Positions 37,382 through 45,999 of a DNA stretch of 64,000 nt are shown piece by piece. The DNA comes from Sandaracinaceae bacterium. Lineage in GTDB: Bacteria; Myxococcota_A; Polyangia; Polyangiales; JADJQN01. The notes under the pieces were generated by a model that worked only from the letters and a program-made list of their open reading frames with translations, was not told where the DNA came from and searched no databases. The position numbers were made by a program, and so were the translations under genes. The stretch is taken from NCBI GenBank assembly GCA_016712745.1, contig JADJQN010000004.1:248001-312000 (forward strand), given 5' to 3'. Positions within the stretch are counted from its first letter, which is position 1. Each line of letters begins with the position of its first letter.

Positions 37382-38323
37382 ATGTCCAAAGCCATCTGCA
37401 TTTTCGCGGGAAATGCTAATCCAGCGCTCGCGGCTCAGATTGCTGCCTATCTCGAGATCCCGATGGGCCGCGCCAAGGTTTCGCGCTTTAGCGACGGTGA
37501 GGTTTTCGCCGAAGTTCAAGAGAACGTTCGTGGCGTCGATGCATACATTGTGCAGCCCTCGTCGGCGCCGGTGAACGACACCCTCATGGAACTGCTCGTG
37601 ATGGCCGACGCGCTCAAGCGCGCGAGTGCGGGATCGATCACCGCTGTTATGCCGTACTACGGTTACGCGCGTCAGGATCGCAAGGTTGCGCCGCGCACGC
37701 CCATCACCGCCAAGCTCGTCGCGGATTTGATCACAGCGTCGGGCGTCGATCGCGTTGTCGCGCTCGACCTTCACTCGGGACAGATTCAGGGCTTCTTCAA
37801 TCTTCCCTTCGACCATTTGTACGCGATGCCGGTTTTCTTGAGCTACCTCGGCACGAAGTTTCCGACTCCGCCGGTTTTCGTTTCGCCGGATGCGGGTGGC
37901 GTCGAACGCACGCGTGCTTATGCCAAGCGCTGCAGTGCCGATCTTGCCATCATCGACAAGCGTCGCGAGCGCGCGAACGTGAGCGAAGTAATGCACATCA
38001 TCGGCGATGTGAAAGGGCGCGTCTGCGTGCTCCTCGACGACATGATCGATACGGCGGGTACGCTCACCAATGCCGCGACGGCGTTGCGCGAAGCGGGCGC
38101 GAAGTCCGTCATGGCGGCGGCGACTCATCCCGTGCTCTCGGGCCCGGCGATTGAACGCATCAAAGCGTCAGCGCTCGAAGAGGTGGTCGTTACCGACACC
38201 ATTCCTCTGAGCGATGCCGCACTCGCCACCGGTAAATTCAAGGTCCTGGGCGTGGCGCGTTTGCTTGGCGAAGCCATCAAGCGCATTCACAACGGGGACT
38301 CGGTTAGCTCGTTGTTTGTCTGA
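37382..38323 (+). CDS. prs: ribose-phosphate pyrophosphokinase
   Basis: 313 residues. Makes PRPP from ribose-5-phosphate and ATP for purine, pyrimidine, His and Trp synthesis. Class I motifs: FSDGEVFAEVQENVRG, the ATP loop YYGYARQDRKVAPRTPITAK, the metal site DLHSGQIQGFF and the PRPP loop DDMIDTAGTLTNAA. GGGAGG before the ATG at 37382 fixes the start. First gene of a core run with rplY and pth, the usual order in proteobacteria. Confidence 0.97.
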   Translation: MSKAICIFAGNANPALAAQIAAYLEIPMGRAKVSRFSDGEVFAEVQENVRGVDAYIVQPSSAPVNDTLMELLVMADALKRASAGSITAVMPYYGYARQDRKVAPRTPITAKLVADLITASGVDRVVALDLHSGQIQGFFNLPFDHLYAMPVFLSYLGTKFPTPPVFVSPDAGGVERTRAYAKRCSADLAIIDKRRERANVSEVMHIIGDVKGRVCVLLDDMIDTAGTLTNAATALREAGAKSVMAAATHPVLSGPAIERIKASALEEVVVTDTIPLSDAALATGKFKVLGVARLLGEAIKRIHNGDSVSSLFV

Positions 38324-38365
38324 AAATAGTTTCGCGATGTCGAACAGAAAGTAAGGAAGAGAATC

Positions 38366-39091
38366 ATGGATACGCATACGCTGCAGGCTGAGGTCCGCGA
38401 AGGAAGCGGAAAGGGGCCCGCACGGCAACTTCGAATGAAGGGGTTGATTCCGGCGGTGTTCTACGGACCAGGCGCTACGCCGACATCGATTGCGGTGTCA
38501 CCGAAGGAGCTTCGTAAAGCTCTCTCGACGAGCCACGGTCGTAACCAGCTCATTCAGTTGAAGCTGGGCACCAAGGACGAGCTCGCCCTTGTTCGCGAAG
38601 TGCAAATCCATCCTCTTCGTCGTGAGCCGATTCACGCGGACTTCTATCGCGTCGAAATCGGTCGCGCTGTGACGGCGCGTGTTCCCTTCGAGACGACCGG
38701 CCGCGCGGCGGGCGTCGTTGAAGGCGGCATCCTTCGCGTTGTCTTCCGTCAGCTTCCCGTCTTGTGCTCGCCGGACAAGATCCCGGACAAGATTGTCGTC
38801 GACGTCACCAACTTGAAGATGCACGAAGCGATTCACGTGAGCGAGCTCAAGTTGCCCGAAGGCGTAACCGTTCAGCTTCCGCCCGAGCGCACGCTCGTTG
38901 CCGTTGTCACCGAGGACAAGCGCGCAGAAGAGGAAGAAGCAGCACAGGCAGCGCAGTCCGCAGCAGCAGGCGCGGCTGCAGCAACAGCAGCAGGTACGGC
39001 ACCGGCAGCGGGCGCAGCCCCGGCAGCAGGCGCAGCACCGGCAGCGGGCGCGGCGAAGGCAGCTCCGGCAGCCAAGCCGGCCAAGAAGTAA
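38366..39091 (+). CDS. rplY: 50S ribosomal protein L25 (CTC type)
   Basis: 241 residues. The 5S-rRNA-binding domain (residues 1-95: LQAEVREGSGKGPARQLRMK, then VQIHPLRREPIHADFYRV) is followed by the TL5/CTC beta domain (100-185) and an Ala/Pro/Gly tail of about 50 residues built from APAAG pentapeptides ending in Lys-rich AAKPAKK. The tail is longer than in most relatives and its DNA (about 38936-39088) is a degenerate 15-bp repeat. GGAAGAG precedes the ATG. General-stress-type L25, next to pth as usual. Confidence 0.95.
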   Translation: MDTHTLQAEVREGSGKGPARQLRMKGLIPAVFYGPGATPTSIAVSPKELRKALSTSHGRNQLIQLKLGTKDELALVREVQIHPLRREPIHADFYRVEIGRAVTARVPFETTGRAAGVVEGGILRVVFRQLPVLCSPDKIPDKIVVDVTNLKMHEAIHVSELKLPEGVTVQLPPERTLVAVVTEDKRAEEEEAAQAAQSAAAGAAAATAAGTAPAAGAAPAAGAAPAAGAAKAAPAAKPAKK

Positions 39092-39121
39092 CTAGAGAAG
39101 TAAGAGTAGCGGAGAAGCACT

Positions 39122-39706
39122 GTGCATCTCGTCGTCGGCCTGGGAAATCCCGGGACCAAATATGCCGGCCACCGACACAACGTCGGTTTTGTGGTGGTCG
39201 ACCGTTTGGCGCAGCGACTAGGTGCCGGTGCCTTCCGCGAAAAGTTTCAAGGTGTGTTTACGAAGGCCGAGTGGGGAAACCACGAAGCCATTTTGTTGAA
39301 GCCGATGACCTATATGAACCTCAGTGGCGAGTCCGTGCAAAAAGCGATGTCCTTCTTCAAGGTCGACTTGAAGAATGTCGTCGTCGTGCACGACGAGCTC
39401 GATGTTCCCTTCGGTCAGAGCCGCATCAAAGTGTCGGGTGGCGCAGCGGGCCACAACGGTCTTCGAAGCATCATCGAGCAGTGCAGTGGTCAGGATTTTG
39501 TTCGAGTGCGTGTCGGCATCAGTCGTCCAGCCAGTGGGCCTGTCGACGGTTACGTCTTGTCGGATTTCAATTCGAGTGAGCGTGCCGAGCTTTCGGACGT
39601 AGTGGAGAAGGCCGCCGATATGGCGGAAGCCATCGTGAGCAAAGGTACTCAAGTGGCGATGAATCAGTTCAACACGCGCGACAAGGAAACAAAGCGCGCC
39701 GTGTAG
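39122..39706 (+). CDS. pth: peptidyl-tRNA hydrolase
   Basis: 194 residues from a GTG, with GGAG upstream. Frees tRNA from dropped-off peptidyl-tRNA. Active-site region VVGLGNPGTKYAGHRHNVGF carries the Asn and catalytic His; VVVVHDELDVPFGQ has the partner Asp; GGAAGHNGLRSII is the substrate loop. Cotranscribed with rplY, 30 bases apart. Confidence 0.96.
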   Translation: MHLVVGLGNPGTKYAGHRHNVGFVVVDRLAQRLGAGAFREKFQGVFTKAEWGNHEAILLKPMTYMNLSGESVQKAMSFFKVDLKNVVVVHDELDVPFGQSRIKVSGGAAGHNGLRSIIEQCSGQDFVRVRVGISRPASGPVDGYVLSDFNSSERAELSDVVEKAADMAEAIVSKGTQVAMNQFNTRDKETKRAV

Positions 39707-39790
39707 AAAGCATGTCCTCGCATTGTGCGAGGCATGGATGGCTCCTCGTGCCGAACAAGTTTCGGTGCCGAAGCCCAAGAGGAGAATGGA

Positions 39791-40333
39791 ATGCCAGTAG
39801 CAACTCAACAAATAGCGCGTGAATACGAAACTATTTACATCATGCGCCCCTCAGTAGATCCGGATGATGCGGATAAGATCGCAACGCGTATGACCGAAGT
39901 CGTCGATCGCCTTAAGGGCAAGATGATCAAGGTCGACAACTGGGGCAAGCGCAAGCTTGCGTACCCGATCAACAAGGCCACGCGCGGCGTCTTCGTGTAC
40001 TTCAAGTACATCGGCTTCGGTGACATGGTCGCCGAGATCGAACGCAACCTGCGCATGCAGGACACGGTCGTCCGCTTTCAGACCATCATGACGAACGACG
40101 AAGAAGTTTCGCTCGACGTCAAAGTGGATCCGGAAGAAGTGAAGTTCCGTCGCCTCGAAGTGACCGAAGAAGAGCCGGAGCTCGGAATCGAGCATCGTCT
40201 CGGCATGGTCGAGATGCCGCGCGGTGAGCGCGCGCGTACCGAAGACGACATGGATGGTTTCGATGAAGAAGGCTTGGACGACGACGATGACGTGGTCGCG
40301 CCCGTAACCGCTCTTTTGAGCGAGAAAGAGTAA
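39791..40333 (+). CDS. rpsF: 30S ribosomal protein S6
   Basis: 180 residues from the ATG at 39791 with AGGAG upstream; the open frame back to 39725 is rejected. The S6 fold occupies residues 8-105 (YETIYIMRPSVDPDDADKIA to VRFQTIMTNDEEVSLD). The last 75 residues are strongly acidic (DDMDGFDEEGLDDDDD), longer than the short acidic or Glu tails usually found. S6 pairs with S18 on the platform of the small subunit; the two genes are adjacent here without ssb between them. Confidence 0.94.
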   Translation: MPVATQQIAREYETIYIMRPSVDPDDADKIATRMTEVVDRLKGKMIKVDNWGKRKLAYPINKATRGVFVYFKYIGFGDMVAEIERNLRMQDTVVRFQTIMTNDEEVSLDVKVDPEEVKFRRLEVTEEEPELGIEHRLGMVEMPRGERARTEDDMDGFDEEGLDDDDDVVAPVTALLSEKE

Positions 40334-40341
40334 GGCACGCC

Positions 40342-40713
40342 ATGAAGAATGACATGCGTGGTGGTGGTGGCGGTGGTGGTTACGGTGGCGGCGGTGGCGG
40401 TTACGGCGGCGGCGGCGGTTACGATGATGATCGTGGCTTCGGCGGTCGTGGCGGTGGCGAAGGTGCACTCGGAGAAGATCCGCTTGGACTTCGTCGTCGT
40501 GGCAAGCGCAAGCGTGCTCCGTCGTTCGTTCTCGAAGATGGTTTCCACTTCGATTACAAAAACCCGCAACAACTCAAGTTCTTTATCACCGATCGCGGCA
40601 AGGTCGTGCCGCGTCGTATCTCGGGTCTGACGGCGAAGCAGCAGCGTGAGCTCACCGTCGCCATCAAGCGTGCGCGAAACATCTCGCTCATGCCCTTTAC
40701 GGCAACGGAGTAG
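40342..40713 (+). CDS. rpsR: 30S ribosomal protein S18 with Gly-rich N-terminal extension
   Basis: 123 residues. The S18 domain is the C-terminal 70 residues (FHFDYKNPQQLKFFITDRGK, VVPRRISGLTAKQQRELTVA, IKRARNISLMPF). Before it is a 45-residue extension of Gly, Tyr and Arg (GGGGGYGGGGGGYGGGGGYD, then RGFGGRGGGE) like an RGG or prion-like tail. The zinc Cys residues of some S18 proteins are absent. Starts 8 bases after the rpsF stop. Confidence 0.93.
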   Translation: MKNDMRGGGGGGGYGGGGGGYGGGGGYDDDRGFGGRGGGEGALGEDPLGLRRRGKRKRAPSFVLEDGFHFDYKNPQQLKFFITDRGKVVPRRISGLTAKQQRELTVAIKRARNISLMPFTATE

Positions 40714-40720
40714 AGCAGCC

Positions 40721-41176
40721 ATGGCACTCAATATTCAATTGGTTCTACGTGAGGACGTGGCAAAGCTCGGTAAGACGGGCGAGCTCGTCAAGGTGAAGCC
40801 AGGCTTCGCTCGTAACTACCTTCTGCCCCGTGGGCTTGGCGTCGTTGCGACGCAGGGCAACATCGAGCAGATTGAACACGAGCGAAAGTCCGCCATTGCA
40901 CGCGCAGCGAAGCTCAAGAAGAGCGCCGATGCGATCGCGCAAGTGTTGTCGGCCGTAACGGTAACCGTGAAGAAGCAAGTCGGCGACGGCGACAAGCTTT
41001 ACGGTTCAGTCACTGCGAAGGAAGTCTCCGACGCGTTGAAGGCTAAGGGACACGACGTCGACCGCAAGAAGATCACTCTTCCGGCCGAAGCTCGTGCGCT
41101 TGGTACCTTCAATGTGACCGCGAAGCTTGCGCCGGACGTCACTGCGACGTTCAAATTGGAAATCGCGAGCAAGTAG
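40721..41176 (+). CDS. rplI: 50S ribosomal protein L9
   Basis: 151 residues, standard length. N-terminal 23S-binding domain with QLVLREDVAKLGKTGELVKV and KPGFARNYLLPRGL, a long helix, and the C-terminal domain with LYGSVTAKEVSDAL and KKITLPAEARALGTF. Starts 7 bases after rpsR; last gene of the ribosomal run, followed by a terminator hairpin. Confidence 0.97.
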   Translation: MALNIQLVLREDVAKLGKTGELVKVKPGFARNYLLPRGLGVVATQGNIEQIEHERKSAIARAAKLKKSADAIAQVLSAVTVTVKKQVGDGDKLYGSVTAKEVSDALKAKGHDVDRKKITLPAEARALGTFNVTAKLAPDVTATFKLEIASK

Positions 41177-41200
41177 GTCACAGCTTTTCCACACCTTGCG

Positions 41201-41226
41201 AACGCTCGCCCTCATCGGCGGGCGTT
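41201..41226 (+). terminator. probable intrinsic terminator after rplI
   Basis: Hairpin AACGCTCGCC / GGCGGGCGTT with one mismatch and loop CTCATC-like, followed by TCGCATTT, 25 bases after the rplI stop. The weak T run suggests partial readthrough into dnaB 50 bases later. Confidence 0.55.
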
Positions 41227-41275
41227 TCGCATTTAAACGGCCTGAAAATCACGCGATTTGCGCTAAGGTGCGCGC

Positions 41276-42694
41276 ATGGATGTAGGACACAACGAGTACG
41301 AGCGCCCGCGCAATCATGAGCGCGTGAATCCAGGCGAAGGGCGCGTCCCGCCGAACTCGCTCGAAGCTGAGCGCGCGGTGCTCGGTGGTATTTTACTTTC
41401 GAACACATCCCTCAACACCGTCATCGAAATGATCGGCGACGATGACTTCTACAGCGAGGCGCATCGCGAAATTTTCCGTGCGATGACCGATTTGTTTTCG
41501 CGCGGTGAACCGCTCGACACGGTGACGATCCGCGCCGCTCTGGCAACGCGCGGCAAGCTGCAAGCGGTGGGCGGCGATGACTACTTGCTCTCGCTCACCA
41601 ATACGATTCCCACGATTGCCAACATCGAATCGCACGCGCGCATCGTGCGTGAGAAGAGCGTCGTTCGTCGTTTGATCCTCGCCTGTCACGAAGTTGCGGC
41701 AACGGGATACGGCGACTACGGCGAAGTCGAACGTTTCCTCGACACCGCTGAAAAGGCGGTCTTCGACGTCGCGAAGGAACGCGTCCGCCATCCCTACGAG
41801 CACATCAAGCAAGTCGTGATGCGCACCTTCCAAGAAATTACGCTGGCTGCCGAGCGTAAGGAACGCATCACGGGTTTGCCCACGGGCTTCGACAGGCTCG
41901 ATCACATGACAGCCGGTATGCACCCGGGCGATCTCATCATTATCGCTGGTCGCCCTGGCATGGGTAAGACTAGCTTCGCGCTGAACGTTGGCGTCAACGC
42001 ATGCGTCGCATCGCGTAAGCCCGTAGCAGTGTTCTCACTGGAAATGCCCAAAGAGCAGCTCGCACGACGTATGTTGTGCAGCGAAGCACGCGTCGATGCG
42101 GGGCGTCTGCGTACCGGCCGTCTTACGCGTGAGGACTGGCCGCCTCTTGCAAACGCTGCTGGCATCTTGAGCGAGCTTCCCATTTGGATCGACGATGCGC
42201 CGGGCATCACGCTCATGGAGCTGCGCGCCAAAGCACGCCGCATGAAGAGCGAGAGCGGTCTTGGCCTCATCATCATCGATTACTTGCAGCTCATGCGCGC
42301 CGGCGTGAAGACCGACAGTCGCGAGCAAGAGATCAGCGAAATCAGCCGTTCGCTGAAGGGCCTCGCCAAAGAGCTCGCCATTCCGATCATTGCCTTGTCG
42401 CAGCTCAACCGCGGCGTTGAAACGCGCGGCACCAAAGACAAGCGTCCGCAGCTCTCCGACTTGCGTGAATCAGGCGCTATCGAGCAGGACGCCGACACGA
42501 TTATGTTCATCTACCGCGACGAGGTCTACAACCGCGAGTCGATGGAACGTGGCGTTGCCGAGATCATCATCGGCAAACAGCGCTCCGGTCCCACCGGCAC
42601 CGTGCGTTGCGCCTTCTTCAGCGCCTACACTCGCTTCGACAATCTGGCCGACGATTCCTACGGCAACGGCGAGGAACAAGAAGGCGCGTATTGA
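41276..42694 (+). CDS. dnaB: replicative DNA helicase
   Basis: 472 residues. Hexameric fork helicase. N-terminal domain begins VPPNSLEAERAVLGGILL; RecA-like domain has Walker A GRPGMGKTS (residues 225-233), Walker B LGLIIIDYLQLM and the motif LSDLRESGAIEQDADTIMFI. No intein or insertion. Weak ribosome binding site before the ATG. Following rplI as in many proteobacteria. Confidence 0.97.
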   Translation: MDVGHNEYERPRNHERVNPGEGRVPPNSLEAERAVLGGILLSNTSLNTVIEMIGDDDFYSEAHREIFRAMTDLFSRGEPLDTVTIRAALATRGKLQAVGGDDYLLSLTNTIPTIANIESHARIVREKSVVRRLILACHEVAATGYGDYGEVERFLDTAEKAVFDVAKERVRHPYEHIKQVVMRTFQEITLAAERKERITGLPTGFDRLDHMTAGMHPGDLIIIAGRPGMGKTSFALNVGVNACVASRKPVAVFSLEMPKEQLARRMLCSEARVDAGRLRTGRLTREDWPPLANAAGILSELPIWIDDAPGITLMELRAKARRMKSESGLGLIIIDYLQLMRAGVKTDSREQEISEISRSLKGLAKELAIPIIALSQLNRGVETRGTKDKRPQLSDLRESGAIEQDADTIMFIYRDEVYNRESMERGVAEIIIGKQRSGPTGTVRCAFFSAYTRFDNLADDSYGNGEEQEGAY

Positions 42695-42720
42695 TGACGT
42701 GGGGCGGCACGCGCCGCTCA

Positions 42721-42816
42721 CGGAAATGGGGACGTTCCTCATTTCCCGCGGCGGGAAATGAGGAACGTCCCCATTTCCGCCCCGCGGCGGAAAATGAGGA
42801 ACGTCCCCATTTCCGC
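42721..42816. repeat. perfect 59-bp palindrome plus third copy, REP-like
   Basis: CGGAAATGGGGACGTTCCTC opens a 29-base arm at 42721-42749 whose exact reverse complement follows at 42751-42779 with a single central G. A third copy of the motif in the second orientation, with one or two changes, lies at about 42787-42816. Such GGAAATGGGGACG palindromes look like the REP elements mobilised by Y1/TnpA-REP transposases, and here the hairpin sits between convergent genes, where it may also end transcription. Confidence 0.85.
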
Positions 42817-42847
42817 CTTCCCCTCGCTGGCTGCACCTCGCGTCCGT

Positions 42848-43441
42848 CTAAGTGCGCTTGGCCATTGCCGAGTGGAACTCGTTTGAGGCGAGCCACTCTT
42901 CGAGCCAGCGGCGTACTGCCGTGAGCTCGCAGTCTGTGAACCACTCCGGCTCTACGCGCGAGAACTGCCTTACGAACGGGAAGATGGCGACATCGGCGAG
43001 AGATGCGTCTGCGCCACACAGATACGCAGTCGCGCGCAGTCGCGATTCGAGCTCGTTGAGAAAAGCGAGCGTCGTCTCTCGATGCTGCTCGCGCGTGAGC
43101 GAGGGGTGGCGCTCGGCGTACTTGTAGCGGTCGAGCAGCGGCTTCCAATCGCGGTCGCAACGTTCGATGAGAAAATCGCCTCCTGGCGTCGCGCGCAACC
43201 AGTCGCTGGGATCATTTTGCTGGAGCGCCCAGCGCATGATGTCGAGGCTTTCTTCAAGCACTTCGCCGTCCGCCAGGTGCAGCACGGGCACCGTCCCCTT
43301 GGGCGAGAGGGCGAGCAGCTGCGCCGGCTTCTCGCGTAGCGAAACTTCCACGTGGCGGACCTCGATGCCGGCCGAGGCAAGAGCTGTGCGCGCGCGAATC
43401 GCGTAGGGGCAGCGCAGGAACGTGTAGAGCACTGGCAACAT
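42848..43441 (-). CDS. glutathione S-transferase / glutaredoxin-2-like protein
   Basis: 197 residues from the ATG at 43441 (a start at 43462 adds seven). Thioredoxin-fold N-terminus with the redox motif CPYA (LYTFLRCPYAIRARTALASA), cis-Pro region GTVPVLHL and the glutathione contact LEESLDIMRWAL; then an all-helical C-terminal domain. Grx2 has CPYC; here the second Cys is Ala, leaving a monothiol site, which fits GST-like or deglutathionylating activity. Convergent with dnaB. Confidence 0.85.
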   Translation of the reverse strand: MLPVLYTFLRCPYAIRARTALASAGIEVRHVEVSLREKPAQLLALSPKGTVPVLHLADGEVLEESLDIMRWALQQNDPSDWLRATPGGDFLIERCDRDWKPLLDRYKYAERHPSLTREQHRETTLAFLNELESRLRATAYLCGADASLADVAIFPFVRQFSRVEPEWFTDCELTAVRRWLEEWLASNEFHSAMAKRT

Positions 43442-43530
43442 CAAGCACATATAAGGTTGCACAGCGGGCTAGGTTGTCGCTTGGTGTTTTTTCTGCGGCC
43501 GGCTTGCCCGCTGTGGCGTAAGATTCATGC

Positions 43531-44406
43531 GTGCTTCCGTCATCGCTGCCGAGTCCGACCGCGTTTCGCGTGATCGCTGCTTACAAGTTTATCCGTCTCG
43601 AGAGTTTGCCCGAGCTCAAGGTGCGGCTGTCTTCACTGTGCGAAGAAAATGAGTTGCGCGGCACGATTCTGCTCAGTCCAGAGGGCATCAATTTGTTCAT
43701 CGGTGGCGAGGTGCGACACGTCGAGGGTTTTCTTGACGTCCTGCGAGCCATGCGTGGCTTTGAAGACCTCGAGGTGAAGCAGAGCGAGAGCTCGACACGG
43801 CCGTTCGGGCGAATGTTCATCAAGATCAAAAAGCAGATCATCTGCTTCGACGACGAATCGATCGACCCAGCACAGCGCACGTCGCCGAAGCTTCCGGCAA
43901 AGACGCTGAAACAGTGGCTTGATGAAGGCCGGCCGCTGACCTTGCTCGACACGCGCAACGAGTATGAGGTGCGCATCGGAACATTCGCGGGCGCGATCGA
44001 TCCAGGGATCACAAATTTTCGCGACTGGCCGGCGGCGGTCGAGAAGCTTTCGCCCTCGCTCAAAGAGGAGCCGGTAGTCATCTTTTGTACTGGCGGAATC
44101 CGCTGCGAGAAGGCGGGCCCTTACCTCGAGCAGCAAGGTTTCAAGAATGTTCTGCAGCTCGAAGGCGGCATTTTGAAGTACTTCGAGGAGTGCGGCGGCG
44201 CGCACTACAACGGCGAATGCTTCGTATTCGACGACCGCGTCTCGGTCGACTCACAGCTTCGCGAGGCAAGTACAGCTGTGTGCTCGGTATGCCGCGCACA
44301 GCTCACGCCGGAAGATCTGCGGCACCCGCACTACGTGTGGAAAGAGAGCTGTCAGAATTGTTTTGGCACCGGCCCGACGCGCAGCGTCATAGGTGCAACG
44401 CTCTAA
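43531..44406 (+). CDS. trhO: tRNA uridine(34) hydroxylase, rhodanese-domain
   Basis: 291 residues from a GTG. N-terminal acylphosphatase-like domain (LRGTILLSPEGINLFIGG), central rhodanese domain with the catalytic Cys in VIFCTGGIRCEKAGPYL, and a C-terminal zinc-like Cys cluster (CSVCRAQLTPED, ESCQNCFG). TrhO (YceA) makes 5-hydroxyuridine at position 34 of some tRNAs using O2. Divergent from the GST-like gene. Confidence 0.92.
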   Translation: MLPSSLPSPTAFRVIAAYKFIRLESLPELKVRLSSLCEENELRGTILLSPEGINLFIGGEVRHVEGFLDVLRAMRGFEDLEVKQSESSTRPFGRMFIKIKKQIICFDDESIDPAQRTSPKLPAKTLKQWLDEGRPLTLLDTRNEYEVRIGTFAGAIDPGITNFRDWPAAVEKLSPSLKEEPVVIFCTGGIRCEKAGPYLEQQGFKNVLQLEGGILKYFEECGGAHYNGECFVFDDRVSVDSQLREASTAVCSVCRAQLTPEDLRHPHYVWKESCQNCFGTGPTRSVIGATL

Positions 44407-44466
44407 AGCTTCCATTTTGAACTAACGGCCCATATCCTCGGCCAGCGTTTTTCTTGCCGGAGGGTT

Positions 44467-45987
44467 ATGCGTCGCATCCATGGTTGGGGGCTTTTGGCTT
44501 TGATGTTGTGCGGCGTGCATGCGTCGACGGCACAGGCTGGCGGTTTCGAGTACACGGGTGCGGGCACGCGTTCCATGGGACGTGGCGGAGCAGCGGCGGC
44601 AGCGCCGGATGATCCGATGGCGCTTCAATTCAATCCTGCGATGTTGTCAGAGCTTCCCGGCGGGCAGCTCATGCTGAATCTGAACAACGCGATGTTCGAC
44701 GCGTGTGTGTCGCGTCCCGGTACGTACGCGCAAGACGGCACGAGCGGCATGACCAGCGTCTACGGCAACAGCAACGAAGGAACATACGAAGGCCGAAATC
44801 TTCCAACCGTGTGCAACCAGAACAGTGGCATCGGCCCTGGACTGTCGCTCGCGTACACCCACAGAGTTTCTCGAAACATTGGCATCGGCTTCGGCATTCT
44901 CACTCCGATGGCGGCCGGCCATAGCCGCTACAGCAACGCGGACGGTTCCGTCACGGTTGACGGCACGCGATTGCCCTCGCCCGTTCGCTACAATCTTATC
45001 GAGCAGAATCACCTTCAGATCTTTCCGACGGTCGGGATTGGATGGAAGGTGAACTCGTGGCTACATGTTGGCATCGCGCTTCAGTGGGGCATCGTCACGG
45101 TTTCGAATCAAAACATCGCGGTGAGCCAAATGAGCGGCGAACCCGCGACAGACTTGTACGCGGACATTCAAGTTCACGACTATTTCGTGCCCGCCATAAT
45201 CGCCTCCGTTCAAGTTCACCCGATGCCCGGTCTCGACCTTATGATCGGAGCACGATGGATCGATTCGATCCGAGCAGGCGGAACCGCAAGCATTACCGCG
45301 AACCGCTATGCCGATCCCAACGCATCGCCCATGGCCAATCAGGTTACAACGGCGGTTAACGGCGTAAGCCTGAACGTGCCGCAGGGGTCCAGCATCTCGA
45401 TCGGCGCGCGCTATGGCGTTCAACGCCGCCGCAGCGGAGGCGAGGCCGAGCTCGACGCGCTCCGCGTGCCAGATCGCATGAACGACGAAATATTCGACCT
45501 CGAAGTCAACGCAACCTACGAACTCAACTCCGCAGTCGACCAGTTCGAGCTGCAAATTCCCGACGGCGCGACGGTGGATATCGGCGACGGCCCCCCCGGA
45601 CCACACTTGCCGCCCCAAGTAACGCTTCCACACCACTGGAAGAATCAGCTCGTGATGCGTTTGGGCGGCGACTGGAACGTCTTGCCCGGCTTGCTTGCAG
45701 TGCGCGCCGGCATGCACTTCGAGACGTCCGGCATTACGCCGGCCTATACGCAGCTCGACTTCCTGCCTGCTCAGCGCATCGGCCTCCATGTTGGCGCGAC
45801 AGTTCGTCTGGGCAAGTTTGATCTCTCCGCTGCTTACTCGCACATTTTCCAAGAGACGCTCGTCGTCGACAGCTCAATCGCTGACTACCATCAAATCGCC
45901 GTGCTCGACGAAGGCCGCGTCATCAACAATGGCACGTACACGTCGCACTTTAACGTTCTCTCGCTGGGTGGCACCTATCACTTCTGA
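44467..45987 (+). CDS. FadL/TodX-family outer-membrane transport protein
   Basis: 506 residues. Signal peptide to about residue 24 (THAQAG-like end, STAQAGGFEY). The hatch region GTRSMGRGGAAAAAPDDPMA then LQFNPAMLSELPGGQ is the FadL signature; the rest is a 14-strand barrel ending in the aromatic YHF. Carries long-chain fatty acids or aromatic hydrocarbons across the outer membrane. GGAGGG precedes the ATG. The next gene, 12 bases on, is an aryl-CoA oxygenase-like fusion, so aromatic substrates are favoured. Confidence 0.93.
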   Translation: MRRIHGWGLLALMLCGVHASTAQAGGFEYTGAGTRSMGRGGAAAAAPDDPMALQFNPAMLSELPGGQLMLNLNNAMFDACVSRPGTYAQDGTSGMTSVYGNSNEGTYEGRNLPTVCNQNSGIGPGLSLAYTHRVSRNIGIGFGILTPMAAGHSRYSNADGSVTVDGTRLPSPVRYNLIEQNHLQIFPTVGIGWKVNSWLHVGIALQWGIVTVSNQNIAVSQMSGEPATDLYADIQVHDYFVPAIIASVQVHPMPGLDLMIGARWIDSIRAGGTASITANRYADPNASPMANQVTTAVNGVSLNVPQGSSISIGARYGVQRRRSGGEAELDALRVPDRMNDEIFDLEVNATYELNSAVDQFELQIPDGATVDIGDGPPGPHLPPQVTLPHHWKNQLVMRLGGDWNVLPGLLAVRAGMHFETSGITPAYTQLDFLPAQRIGLHVGATVRLGKFDLSAAYSHIFQETLVVDSSIADYHQIAVLDEGRVINNGTYTSHFNVLSLGGTYHF

Positions 45988-45999
45988 TTTGAGTTGCAC

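Noticed and set aside
40350..40480. Possible CRISPR-like or satellite repeat of GGTGGCGGC units
   Set aside because: It is the coding sequence of the Gly-rich S18 extension, in frame, with no spacers.
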